A stretch of 64,000 nucleotides of DNA from an uncultured Lachnospiraceae bacterium. Lineage in GTDB: Bacteria > Bacillota > Clostridia > Lachnospirales > Lachnospiraceae. Below are positions 1-8,356 of the stretch, in pieces. Both the position numbers and the translations under genes were made by a program. Under the pieces are notes generated by a model. It was not told the DNA's origin. It searched no databases and was given only the letters and a program-made list of their open reading frames with translations. Numbering within the stretch: position 1 is the stretch's first letter; each line of letters begins with the position of its first letter. The stretch is from assembly GCA_910579465.1 (NCBI GenBank), contig CAJTUB010000003.1, positions 365,958 to 429,957 of the forward strand, in the 5' to 3' direction.

Positions 1-1
1 G

Positions 2-736
2 GAAAATGCGATTGATTTATTAGAGCATGCTCTCAGGCACAAACGGAAAAAATGCATGATAGGAACAGGCTCCATGACAGACCCCTATATCCCGCTAGAG
101 ATGGAAATCGGGAATGTCCGGAAAGCACTTTCCCTGATTTATGAATATGGCTTCGGGTTTACCGTTATCACAAAGTCAGACCGCATCCTGCGGGATTTAG
201 ACCTTTTGCAGAAAATAAATGAAAAGACAAAATGTGTTGTGCAGATGACATTAACTACCTATGATGAGGAGCTGTGCAGAAAAATTGAACCGAACGTGAG
301 CACGACAAGGGAACGCTTCGAGGTTCTGAAGGAGATGCATAAGGCGGGAATCCCTACGGTTGTGTGGCTGTCTCCGATTCTGCCGTTTATCAACGATACG
401 GAGGAGAACATAGCCGGTATTTTAGAGCTTTGCATGGAAGCAAAGGTGTATGGGATTCTCTGTTTTGGCATGGGGCTGACGCTCCGGGAAGGAAACAGGG
501 AATATTTTTATGAACAGTTAGAGCGCCTGTTTCCCCAGATGAAAGAAAAATATATCCGCACCTTCGGAAATCAGTATGTGGTGGAAAGTCCGGACAGCAG
601 ACGTTTGATGAAGTTATTTTACCAGAAGTGCAGCAAGGGCGGAATTGTCCATAACAATGAGCAGATATTCCAATATCTGCATACCTTTGAGGAAAAAGAG
701 ATGCCTGGGCAATTAAGTCTCTGGAATCTGGAATAA
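2..736 (+). CDS. Radical SAM protein, SPL-like family (5' end outside window)
   Basis: The reading frame is open from base 2, so the gene begins before the window and the first ATG at 56 is internal. The visible part carries the conserved stretch GTGSMTDPY followed by a TIM-barrel-like C-terminal half (FTVITKSD, WLSPILPFINDT). These are typical of spore-photoproduct-lyase-like radical SAM enzymes. The CxxxCxxC iron-sulfur motif would lie upstream and cannot be seen. A C-terminal tail of about 40 residues ends in an LSLW motif. Substrate unknown. Family call is fairly sure; specific function is not. Confidence 0.8.
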   Translation, partial: ENAIDLLEHALRHKRKKCMIGTGSMTDPYIPLEMEIGNVRKALSLIYEYGFGFTVITKSDRILRDLDLLQKINEKTKCVVQMTLTTYDEELCRKIEPNVSTTRERFEVLKEMHKAGIPTVVWLSPILPFINDTEENIAGILELCMEAKVYGILCFGMGLTLREGNREYFYEQLERLFPQMKEKYIRTFGNQYVVESPDSRRLMKLFYQKCSKGGIVHNNEQIFQYLHTFEEKEMPGQLSLWNLE

Positions 737-779
737 GAATTTCTTTATATAATAAATAAATTAGGCTTCAAATTAATCA

Positions 780-808
780 TTGAATCTCTGCCGGGAATGT
801 GGTAAAAT
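780..808 (+). promoter_or_regulatory. Sigma-A type promoter for the esterase gene
   Basis: TTGAAT at 780-785, a 17-bp spacer and TAAAAT at 803-808. It lies 35 bp before the preferred TTG start at 843. The TTG that could open a longer reading frame at 780 is therefore part of the -35 box rather than a start codon. Confidence 0.65.
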
Positions 809-842
809 GTTCTCAAAGACAAAGATAAAGGAGGTATTTGTT

Positions 843-2441
843 TTGGGAATGATGGAAAGACCGGTGGTCAGTAAGCTTGCTGACGGCGGAAAGTATTGGG
901 AGCATGAGTATGAGAAGTTTTATTTAAAGGTGTATGTGCCGGCGACGAAGATTGACGGGCAGGTGAACAATTATACGTTCCGGGCGCCTCTGTTGTTGGT
1001 GTTTGAAGAGACCAGAAAGAGCATGGACGAGGCGATTGCATTTGCTAATGAGAGTGGTCTGGCGGAGATTGCGTCTTCTGTGGACAGCAGTGTACTGTTT
1101 GTGTATCCGACCTGTGAGGGTGGCTGGGCAAATGCAACCGAAGAGCTGTACGCTTCCCTGATTGCGGAAGTGAAGATGGATCCGCGCTATGAGGACGGTA
1201 TCGTGGAGCAGATTGATTTCTTTAAACAGGAGTTCAAGGGCTTTTTTATCCGTGGTGCGATTTTCAGGGCGGATATTTATAGCTTCGGTGCATCTGCGGA
1301 TTATGTGGCAAAGCACTTATTAAAGACGCTGCAGGGCGAGTATTTGTGGGGACCGGGCGAGATTACCCCGGCGATGTGTTCGATGGAAGGGCTTTCGGTG
1401 GTGCCGGCCGTGGAGCGTACGGATATTGGTATCTTAAGCGTAGGAAATTCGGCGGAGGTAAACGCCGCGTTCCAGGGTTGTAAGAATCTTCTGGTAAAGG
1501 ATGAGGCAGATTATAAGGCTGACTTTAAGTCCTTTGTCCGCAAGTTTAAGATGTGGTGCGGCAATATGGAAATCGAGCCGGATTTCGAGGCACTGGATAT
1601 GACCGAGGAAGCGGGCTGCGTGCTTGTAAAGACCTCGCCGGATAACCGCGGCGCGTTTAAGGATACGAAGGAGCATAAGGTAGGCTACTTTGCGTATTAC
1701 AATAATGGCCTGTTTGAGAAGGGACCGGTCCCGCTCCTGATGGGCTTCCATGGCGGCGGAGATACCTCGATGTACTTAACCTTTGTATCAGGCTGGTATG
1801 AGATTGCCCATCGGTACGGCTTCCTGTTTGTTTCCCTTGAGAATCACCAGAACGTAACCGCAACGGAGGTCATGGAGGTAATTGCAGACCTGAAGAAGCG
1901 CTATCCTGTTGATGGGCATCGTATTTATGCTACGGGATTTTCCATGGGCAGCGGTAAGACCTGGGATATGTTCCAAGAGTATCCGGAGGTTTTTGCAGGA
2001 ATTGCCCCGGCAAGCGCATTGTTTCCAATCAGGAACAACCCGTTCGGCAAGTCCGTGGGAGACGGCGGCTTAAATATGTCGGTTCCGGTGCCGCTGTTCT
2101 ATTCGGGCGGTGAACTGTCCCATCTGCCGGAGCTGCCGTTCCAGGCGGAGTCCTGCGTTGACCGGGTACAGTATGCGGCGAAGGTCAACAAATGTAAGGT
2201 GAAGTTTGATATCTCCTACGCCGATAAGGACAAATGGGCAGACCCGGTCTGGGGGATTTCCGGTGACCGTGTCGAGAAGGTACATGACGATTCCAGAGGA
2301 AGCGACCTGACGATTCATTATTTTGACAGCGAGGACGGCGTATGCCGTACTGCATTTGCCAGCGTCAGCGGTCAGGTACACGAGTGCCGGCATCATACGA
2401 ATGAGAATGCGTGGAAGTTTATTTCGCAGTTTACGAGATAG
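843..2441 (+). CDS. Alpha/beta hydrolase, PHB-depolymerase/esterase-like
   Basis: Start chosen at TTG 843, eight bases after AAGGAGG (828-834); ATG 849 and 852 are in-frame alternatives with poorer spacing. The protein is about 530 residues. The C-terminal half is an alpha/beta hydrolase: an oxyanion-type MGFHGGGD motif, then GFSMGS as the nucleophile elbow, close to secreted polyhydroxyalkanoate-depolymerase and acetyl-xylan-esterase relatives. The N-terminal 280 residues match nothing I recognise. There is no signal peptide, so it probably acts in the cytoplasm. Substrate cannot be inferred; neighbours give no pathway. Its own promoter sits just upstream. Confidence 0.7.
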   Translation: MGMMERPVVSKLADGGKYWEHEYEKFYLKVYVPATKIDGQVNNYTFRAPLLLVFEETRKSMDEAIAFANESGLAEIASSVDSSVLFVYPTCEGGWANATEELYASLIAEVKMDPRYEDGIVEQIDFFKQEFKGFFIRGAIFRADIYSFGASADYVAKHLLKTLQGEYLWGPGEITPAMCSMEGLSVVPAVERTDIGILSVGNSAEVNAAFQGCKNLLVKDEADYKADFKSFVRKFKMWCGNMEIEPDFEALDMTEEAGCVLVKTSPDNRGAFKDTKEHKVGYFAYYNNGLFEKGPVPLLMGFHGGGDTSMYLTFVSGWYEIAHRYGFLFVSLENHQNVTATEVMEVIADLKKRYPVDGHRIYATGFSMGSGKTWDMFQEYPEVFAGIAPASALFPIRNNPFGKSVGDGGLNMSVPVPLFYSGGELSHLPELPFQAESCVDRVQYAAKVNKCKVKFDISYADKDKWADPVWGISGDRVEKVHDDSRGSDLTIHYFDSEDGVCRTAFASVSGQVHECRHHTNENAWKFISQFTR

Positions 2442-2509
2442 GGGAAGCCTTGGACCGCTGTCAGAATGGAAGAGGTAGTCTAAAATATGGAAACGCAGGA
2501 AAAAAGCGG

Positions 2510-2538
2510 TTGACTTATCCACGAAAATGTGTTATATA
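2510..2538 (+). promoter_or_regulatory. Strong sigma-A type promoter
   Basis: TTGACT (2510-2515), 17-bp spacer, TATATA (2533-2538). Transcription would begin near 2546 and pass through a terminator-shaped hairpin (2633-2668) before reaching the gene at 2694. Confidence 0.7.
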
Positions 2539-2632
2539 TAAAGCATAAGCAGGATAGTGGATAGGAAGCAGGACCGGGAGTTAAAAAATAAATTTATGAG
2601 GAATTGTTTGATAATTTTAAGTTTAAAAGAAT

Positions 2633-2668
2633 CCGGTTGCAAATGGTCTATTTGCAGCCGGTTTTTTT
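2633..2668 (+). terminator. Terminator or attenuator in the leader of the secreted-protein gene
   Basis: A 12-bp stem (2633-2644 with 2650-2661, one G-U pair, 5-nt loop) is followed directly by seven T. It lies between a good promoter and the start at 2694, so it either ends a short transcript or attenuates the downstream gene. Confidence 0.7.
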
Positions 2669-2693
2669 ATAAGATGGTGAGGGAGGAATAAAA

Positions 2694-3803
2694 GTGAAGC
2701 ATACAATAGTAAGAGGGATGAAAAAACTTCTGTCGGGATTTACAGTGACGGCATTGCTTATAACGACGGGGACTGTTATGCCGGTATCAGCCGCGGATGC
2801 TTCCGGAAGGGAGTCCGCAGTCTGCGGGGAAGAACAGTCCAGGCAGAATGAGATAGAAGCAATATTTGAAGAGCTGAATGAGCGTGCGTCAAGAGAGGTA
2901 CATTGTAAGGCTCTTGAACTGGACGGGATTGCCCTGTCCGGAACCGGGCAGGAGCGCAAAGCCGCTGCTCCGTCAGAAGGAGAGCTGGAACTACGTCTGG
3001 AGGCACTGGGCGTAAAGAAGATAAATCCGGAGAAGCCGGAGGATTTAGCGTTACTGTATGAACTGACGTCAGCCTTTGGAAATGCGGATGTATTAAGAAG
3101 CGGACCGACCGATACCGCGCCGGATTTTGCATCTCTGGCAAAAGCTTTTACCATATACGTTTATGATGGTACGTATTCTTACAAGGGAGAAAGCCATATT
3201 TATCGTTACATTCGTGTCATAGATAATAAGAAACATGGAGGTTTAACTAGGAATGCAGAGTATAATGCTGTTGAAAAAAATATTTTACCGTCTGTAATGG
3301 GGAGTGTCCTGTCGTATAACTTCGGATTTGTTTTTTTCCATTTTCTTGGGAAAATTCCACATGGACTTGTGGCAGACTGGACGTTAGGCAGTTTATTTAG
3401 TGTACTTGAGGGAGTAAATAGCGCAAGTGATGCCATAGTATGTGGGGACAAAGATTTGTATCGTATTTACTGTACCTCGGTGACAGAAATGGTGTACTAT
3501 TTTTATTACGATGCTCCTGTCTGGAGCTTTATTGGTACGTCGGCAAGTGCCGCGTTTACGCATACGAATTTTTTTGCCGGGAATGTAAATGGTGTTCCGG
3601 TGCATGACATAGAGGGACCTGTCAACTGGACCAGCACATCGGGCGGTGTCTGGTATGATTATGTGGAGGCGTATGCAGACAGTAAGTCGTATCATCCTGG
3701 ATACTGCCGGATTGATGAATTAGGGACATGCGAATTAAAGGGGTATAAGAATAGGACTAAGGATGTTTCTCCTAAATTTGCCGCGCTTCCGGGAGATATC
3801 TAA
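2694..3803 (+). CDS. Secreted protein of unknown function
   Basis: GTG start at 2694 after GGAGGAA. Residues 1-35 form a signal peptide (basic start, hydrophobic core, VSAADA cleavage region). The mature part has an acidic first third and then a region rich in aromatic and small residues, with an HTNFFAGNVNGVPVH stretch and a WTSTSGGVWYDY stretch. No family recognised. It is followed after 34 bp by two small related membrane-anchored proteins that may be co-transcribed. A promoter and a terminator-like hairpin precede it. Confidence 0.65.
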   Translation: MKHTIVRGMKKLLSGFTVTALLITTGTVMPVSAADASGRESAVCGEEQSRQNEIEAIFEELNERASREVHCKALELDGIALSGTGQERKAAAPSEGELELRLEALGVKKINPEKPEDLALLYELTSAFGNADVLRSGPTDTAPDFASLAKAFTIYVYDGTYSYKGESHIYRYIRVIDNKKHGGLTRNAEYNAVEKNILPSVMGSVLSYNFGFVFFHFLGKIPHGLVADWTLGSLFSVLEGVNSASDAIVCGDKDLYRIYCTSVTEMVYYFYYDAPVWSFIGTSASAAFTHTNFFAGNVNGVPVHDIEGPVNWTSTSGGVWYDYVEAYADSKSYHPGYCRIDELGTCELKGYKNRTKDVSPKFAALPGDI

Positions 3804-3821
3804 ATAGTATAGTTTGAAAAT

Positions 3822-4911
3822 ATGGAGGGAACAGGGGATGAAAAAGAGAGTTAAGAAAATAATAATAGCTACGCTACTTCTCCTTTTTGCAGTATGCCTG
3901 GTGTATCACTTTCCGGTAAAAAAGAAGCTCCGGGTAACGGTATGCACGATAGAGGGAGAGACAGCAGAGGTAGTGTTTGATATCTGGTTCCAAAGGAGCC
4001 TGATTTACCCGACCGTAATGAATGGTAAGGTTACCTTTGGCGGCAGGGAGTATGAGAATGTTTTTGGGGATGGGGCGAGTTTTTCCGAAAAAATACATGC
4101 GAAGATGGAAGATTGGGGAGGGGTGCGGTCGAGCTTCTTTCAACTAAACAGTAATGATTTCAATGAGAGGGCTGAGAACATGATTTGGTTTAATTCCTCC
4201 GATAAGGGGGTCAGGAAGCAGTTTGATGCGTTTTTCTTTATTGTAATCAAAGGCTCCACACTCGTAGAATACTACGGTCCCGCCGAAACGGCAGAGGAGG
4301 CGGAAAAAGTCAGGGCGCATGTGTACCAGCTTCCGCAGGAGTGAGAAGAGTTAGAAAACGAAAGCGATTTGTATCACCTGATTAGGGATTGGAGGGAACA
4401 GGGGATGAAAAAGAGAGTTAAGAAAATAGTAATAGCTACGCTGCTTCTCCTTTTTGCAGTATGTCTGGTGTATCATTTCCCGGTAAAAAAGAAGCTCCGG
4501 GTAACGGTATGTACAGTGGAGGGTGAGACAGCAGAGGTAGTGTTTGATGTCTGGTTCCAAAGAATCCTGATTTATCCGACTGTAATGAATGGCACGATTA
4601 CCTTTGATGGAAGGGAATACGAGAAGGTTCCTGTGGGCTGGGGGAGCATTTTCGAAAGAATACGTCGGAAGTTAGATAACTGGGGAGCTGTGGATGGAGG
4701 TCTTTTTTGTCTGAAAAGCAATGATATCATGGAAAGGGCAGGGAATCTGGTAGATTTTAATTCACCTGATAAGGGGATTGGAAAACAGTTTAAAGCTTTT
4801 TCATTTACTGTAATTAAAGGCTCCACACTCGTAGAATACTATGGACCTGCCGAAACGGCGGAGGAGGCAGAAAAAATCAGAGCGCATGTGTACCAGCTTC
4901 CGCAGGAAAGA
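3822..4911 (+). repeat. Tandem gene duplication, unit about 567 bp
   Basis: The start codons of the two copies are 567 bp apart. Ribosome site, first 130 codon-region bases and last 100 bases are nearly identical; the central part (for example 4080-4200 versus 4650-4770) has diverged in sequence but not in length class. This indicates an old duplication with selection or conversion at the ends. Confidence 0.8.
3838..4344 (+). CDS. Small membrane-anchored protein, first copy of a tandem pair
   Basis: ATG 3838 follows GGAGGGA; a longer in-frame start at 3814 lacks a ribosome site. About 168 residues: basic N-terminus, one transmembrane or signal-anchor segment at about residues 7-26 and an extracytoplasmic domain that begins KKKLRVTVCT and ends with a VEYYGPAETAEEAEK motif. 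No recognised family. The next gene is a close paralogue, with near-identical N- and C-termini and a divergent middle. Confidence 0.65.
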   Translation: MKKRVKKIIIATLLLLFAVCLVYHFPVKKKLRVTVCTIEGETAEVVFDIWFQRSLIYPTVMNGKVTFGGREYENVFGDGASFSEKIHAKMEDWGGVRSSFFQLNSNDFNERAENMIWFNSSDKGVRKQFDAFFFIVIKGSTLVEYYGPAETAEEAEKVRAHVYQLPQE

Positions 4912-4923
4912 GAGGAGGACTAG
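4405..4923 (+). CDS. Small membrane-anchored protein, second copy of a tandem pair
   Basis: ATG 4405 follows the same GGAGGGAACAGGGG leader as its upstream paralogue; the longer frame from 4369 starts inside non-conserved sequence. About 172 residues with an N-terminal transmembrane anchor (residues about 7-26). The central third (GWGSIFERIRRKLDNW) differs from copy one, whereas the end (VEYYGPAETAEEAEK) is kept and extended by REED. Function unknown. Confidence 0.65.
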   Translation: MKKRVKKIVIATLLLLFAVCLVYHFPVKKKLRVTVCTVEGETAEVVFDVWFQRILIYPTVMNGTITFDGREYEKVPVGWGSIFERIRRKLDNWGAVDGGLFCLKSNDIMERAGNLVDFNSPDKGIGKQFKAFSFTVIKGSTLVEYYGPAETAEEAEKIRAHVYQLPQEREED

Positions 4924-5089
4924 AAAAGAAAGCGGCAGGTGGCAAAGCTATAAAATCATGTTTGCCTGTGTGGCTGACAAATTGTAAAGGGGGTGGTCAG
5001 GAGAGATTTGTTTCCATAGGCAAGGGCGTTTTTTCCTGGCAGAAGAAAAAAAGTATCACATACGGCAGTTAAAAAAGGAGGAATAACTT

Positions 5090-5638
5090 ATGAAGAAGGT
5101 GTTTATGTTACAGGCAGTCTTAGTTCTTGCGCTTATTCTTTTCAGACCATCCGAAGCAGAGGCATCGGTAATAGCGCTGGAGAACGGAATGTGGGTGGAA
5201 GAAAGCGAAGCAGTTCTTTACGAGGTCCCGAAGGGGACTGATGGAATCAATCTGGTGGCTGAAAATGGTTCAGCATATTCGGAGTATGATTTTGAAAAGC
5301 AGTTCAGCTTTTATTCGAAGGACGCTAAAGGGAATGATTTGAAAATATTTACGATAGCAGTGACGGGAACCGTATATTTCTATGAAAACGGGAAGGTTCA
5401 TTTGTTTCGTTGCGGTTCAAGGGTAGTAGATGTCATAAGAAGGCAATATGAAATTACAAAGTACGATCCAAAAATTGAGAATACGGATGGTTCCTATTCG
5501 TCAGGTCTGGTTCTGTTTGTCACATATGACGACGTATATCCTAGCGGAGACTTTGCTGTGAAAGTGTATTTTATGTCGGGCTCTAATCAGATTTATGGCG
5601 ACTTGACGGTTGTACGATTAAGGGGCGAAGAATGGTAA
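5090..5638 (+). CDS. Secreted protein of unknown function (possibly DUF5626-like)
   Basis: Start ATG 5090 after AAGGAGG. Residues 1-25 are a signal peptide ending near SEAEAS. The mature domain of about 155 residues is rich in beta-strand-like alternation (FTIAVTGTVYFYENGKVHLF) and has one cysteine. It resembles small secreted proteins of Lachnospiraceae, but I cannot confirm a family. The 166 bp between it and the tandem pair hold no clear promoter or terminator. Confidence 0.6.
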   Translation: MKKVFMLQAVLVLALILFRPSEAEASVIALENGMWVEESEAVLYEVPKGTDGINLVAENGSAYSEYDFEKQFSFYSKDAKGNDLKIFTIAVTGTVYFYENGKVHLFRCGSRVVDVIRRQYEITKYDPKIENTDGSYSSGLVLFVTYDDVYPSGDFAVKVYFMSGSNQIYGDLTVVRLRGEEW

Positions 5639-5696
5639 AGATAGAAAGAGTGTATGATACTCTTCGGACAGAATAAAAAACCGGACAAGAAACTAC

Positions 5697-5725
5697 TGGA
5701 TTTTTTCGATTCGCAGGTGTATAAT
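5697..5725 (+). promoter_or_regulatory. Weak candidate promoter for pduL
   Basis: A perfect TATAAT at 5720-5725 is preceded, 17 bp away, by a poor -35 match (TGGATT, 5697-5702). It sits 35 bp before the preferred ATG of pduL. Confidence 0.35.
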
Positions 5726-5759
5726 TAAACTATCATTGATTAATACGGAGGATAGTAGT

Positions 5760-6338
5760 ATGGCTGAGATTTTAGTAGAGACATCTGCCCGTCATATTCA
5801 TGTCACCAGGGAGCATCTGGAAATTTTATTTGGTAAGGGGGCTACACTTACCAAGAAGAAGGACCTTTCCCAGCCGGGACAGTATGCCTGTGAAGAGAGA
5901 GTTACGATTGTAGGACCGAAGAAGTCCCTTGCCAATGTTTCGATTCTTGGACCGGAGCGCTCGGCAACCCAGGTAGAGCTTTCTGCGACAGATGCACGTT
6001 CCATCGGGGTACCGGTTGTAGTAAGAGAGAGCGGAGATATTGCAGGCTCTGCGGGCTGTAAGGTCGTGGGACCTTGCGGTGAGATTGAGATTTCCGAAGG
6101 CGTGATTGTAGCAAAGCGCCATATCCATATGATTCCGGAGACGGCAGAAAAGCTTGGTCTGAAGAATAAAGATGTGGTATGGGTAAAGATGGAGACCAAC
6201 GGCAGAAAGGCAGTGCTCGGGGATGTTGTGGTCCGTGTCAGCGAAAAGTTTGCCGACGCGATGCATATCGATACGGATGAGTCCAATGCAATCGGAGCAG
6301 GACCGAATCTGATGGGTGAGATTGTAAAAGAATTATAG
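5760..6338 (+). CDS. pduL: Phosphate propanoyltransferase (PduL-type phosphotransacylase)
   Basis: About 192 residues, the normal length for PduL, from ATG 5760 after GGAGG; a longer frame from 5736 lacks a ribosome site. Two pseudo-repeats carry the zinc-binding histidine motifs SARHIHV near the start and AKRHIHM around residue 125. The enzyme exchanges CoA and phosphate on short acyl groups, linking acetyl- or propionyl-CoA with acyl phosphate. No encapsulation peptide or bacterial microcompartment genes are nearby, so it probably works in the cytoplasm, for example in acetate formation. It stands alone, closed by its own terminator. Confidence 0.92.
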   Translation: MAEILVETSARHIHVTREHLEILFGKGATLTKKKDLSQPGQYACEERVTIVGPKKSLANVSILGPERSATQVELSATDARSIGVPVVVRESGDIAGSAGCKVVGPCGEIEISEGVIVAKRHIHMIPETAEKLGLKNKDVVWVKMETNGRKAVLGDVVVRVSEKFADAMHIDTDESNAIGAGPNLMGEIVKEL

Positions 6339-6352
6339 TCATTAGTGAATGC

Positions 6353-6397
6353 AGAGAGGGACTTTTGTCGGAAAAAGCGGCAAAAGTTCTCTTTTTT
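6353..6397 (+). terminator. Intrinsic terminator after pduL
   Basis: AGAGGGACTTTTG pairs with CAAAAGTTCTCT (a few mismatches or wobbles) and is followed by six T. It separates pduL from the next promoter. Confidence 0.85.
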
Positions 6398-6409
6398 GCA
6401 TATATCTTC

Positions 6410-6438
6410 TTGCAAGAAAGACAAATTTGTTATATAAT
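6410..6438 (+). promoter_or_regulatory. Promoter for the phosphohexomutase gene
   Basis: TTGCAA (6410-6415), 17-bp spacer, perfect TATAAT (6433-6438), 66 bp before the start codon. Confidence 0.75.
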
Positions 6439-6504
6439 CATAAGTGAGAAATAAAGGAAATATTTCAATATTCGGGGAAGTCGAAAAGGCAGAAGGAGGT
6501 TTTT

Positions 6505-8226
6505 ATGGATTACAAAAAGATGTATGAGGATTGGCGTAATAATCCGTATTTTGATGAAGCAACGAAGGATGAATTAAAGGCAATCGAGGGGAATGAAGCG
6601 GAAATCAAAGACCGTTTCTATCGAGAGCTGGAGTTTGGTACAGCAGGACTCCGCGGTATTATCGGGGCGGGAACAAACCGTATGAATTATTACACGGTAC
6701 GAAAGGCGACACAGGGACTGGCAAACTTTATTATTGATGAGGGGGGAGCCAGCCGTGGCGTTGCTATTGCATATGACTCCAGAAATATGTCGCCGGAGTT
6801 TTCCGAGGCGGCAGCACTCTGCCTTTGTGCAAACGGAATCAGGACGTATTTGTTTGAATCGCTGCGGCCGACGCCGGAGCTTTCTTTTGCGGTGCGTGAG
6901 CTTGGCTGCATTGCCGGAATTGTGGTGACGGCAAGTCATAATCCGGCAGAGTATAACGGCTATAAGGTATACTGGGAGGACGGAGCCCAGATTACGTTTC
7001 CGAAGGACAAGGAAATTATTGCAGAGGTAAACGCGGTGACCGATTACCGTGCCGTAAAGACGATGGGGCGTTCCGAGGCGGAGGCAAGAGGGCTGTTAAA
7101 AGTAATCGGCAAAGAGATTGACGATAAGTATGTTGCAGCTTTAAAGCGCCAGATTATCCATCCGGATATTATCCGCGAGCAGGGAAAGGAATTAAAGATT
7201 GTATATACGCCGTTGCATGGCACGGGAAATGTTCCGGTGCAGCGTGTATTGAAGGAGCTTGGATTTGAGAATGTATATGTTGTTCCGGAGCAGGAGCAGC
7301 CGGATGGGAATTTCCCTACCGTAAGCTATCCGAATCCGGAGGATGAGAAAGCGTTTGCACTGGCGCTTGCCCTTGCAAAGAAGGTGGATGCAGATGTCAT
7401 TATGGCAACGGACCCGGATGCTGACCGTCTCGGCGTATACGCAAAGGACTCCAGGACCGGGGAGTATATGTCCTTTACCGGTAATATGTCCGGTATCCTG
7501 ATTTGTGAGTATCTGATGAGCCAGCGTAAGGAGCTTGGCAGGATTGCGGACGACGGTGCAATTATTAAGACGATTGTTACGACCAATATGACCGATAAGG
7601 TAGCACAGGAATACGGTGTGAAGCTGATTGAGGTGCTGACCGGCTTTAAGTACATAGGCGAGCAGATTAAGCTGTTTGAACAGACCGGAAAGGGGCATTA
7701 TGAGTTCGGCTTTGAGGAAAGCTATGGATGCCTTGTAGGTACGCATGCAAGAGATAAGGATGCGGTCGTAGCGGTGATGATGCTTTGCGAGGCTGCCGCA
7801 TATTACAGAAAGCAGGGTCTGACGCTTTGGGATCAGATGCAGAATATTTACCAGAAGTATGGATATTTTAAGGAAGGTCTGCAGACAATGACCTTAAAAG
7901 GTGCAGACGGTGTAGAAAAGATTCAGGCTATGATGGACGGCTTCCGTGCGAACCCGCCGAAGAATCTCGGCAGCTATCAGGTACTTTCCTTCCGGGACTA
8001 TGAGAAGGATACCGTAACAAAGCTTACGGACGGTACGGTAACGCCGACCGGTCTTCCGAAGTCTAACGTACTATACTTTGATTTGAACGATGATGCATGG
8101 GTCTGTGTCCGCCCGTCCGGAACGGAGCCGAAAATCAAGTTCTATATCGGTGTCAATGGCAGTGATGCGGCAGATGCCGATGCAAAGTTAAAGGAACTGA
8201 CCGACGCGTTGATGGCATTGGCATAA
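6505..8226 (+). CDS. pgcA: Phospho-sugar mutase (alpha-phosphoglucomutase family)
   Basis: 573 residues, the usual size for the Firmicute PgcA-type phosphoglucomutase. All four family signatures are present in order: TASHNP with the phosphoserine, DPDADR for the metal, GFEESYG for sugar recognition and RPSGTEPK for phosphate binding. It interconverts glucose 1- and 6-phosphate, feeding glycogen and cell-envelope precursors; mannose activity is possible. ATG 6505 follows AGAAGGAGG. It is monocistronic between its own promoter and a terminator. Confidence 0.9.
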   Translation: MDYKKMYEDWRNNPYFDEATKDELKAIEGNEAEIKDRFYRELEFGTAGLRGIIGAGTNRMNYYTVRKATQGLANFIIDEGGASRGVAIAYDSRNMSPEFSEAAALCLCANGIRTYLFESLRPTPELSFAVRELGCIAGIVVTASHNPAEYNGYKVYWEDGAQITFPKDKEIIAEVNAVTDYRAVKTMGRSEAEARGLLKVIGKEIDDKYVAALKRQIIHPDIIREQGKELKIVYTPLHGTGNVPVQRVLKELGFENVYVVPEQEQPDGNFPTVSYPNPEDEKAFALALALAKKVDADVIMATDPDADRLGVYAKDSRTGEYMSFTGNMSGILICEYLMSQRKELGRIADDGAIIKTIVTTNMTDKVAQEYGVKLIEVLTGFKYIGEQIKLFEQTGKGHYEFGFEESYGCLVGTHARDKDAVVAVMMLCEAAAYYRKQGLTLWDQMQNIYQKYGYFKEGLQTMTLKGADGVEKIQAMMDGFRANPPKNLGSYQVLSFRDYEKDTVTKLTDGTVTPTGLPKSNVLYFDLNDDAWVCVRPSGTEPKIKFYIGVNGSDAADADAKLKELTDALMALA

Positions 8227-8260
8227 AGGCGGAGCTGTTTAAAACAACAGAAACGGAAAG

Positions 8261-8307
8261 AACGGGACTGTACTGCACGGAAGAACTGGTGTAGGCGGTC
8301 CCGTTTT
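8261..8307 (+). terminator. Probable terminator after the mutase gene
   Basis: AACGGGAC (8261-8268) pairs perfectly with GTCCCGTT (8298-8305) around a long loop, followed by a short T tract. Confidence 0.6.
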
Positions 8308-8356
8308 CTGATTCATGGGAAAGCGCCTCTGATTTTGTTATGGAAAGGATAGCAGG

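Noticed and set aside
780..842. Extended N-terminus for the esterase from TTG 780
   Set aside because: The TTG is part of a good -35 box, and the strong ribosome site lies 48 bases further on.
5798..6424. Minus-strand open frames across pduL
   Set aside because: Shadows of pduL; the serine/threonine-rich translation is typical of antisense frames of GC-biased genes.
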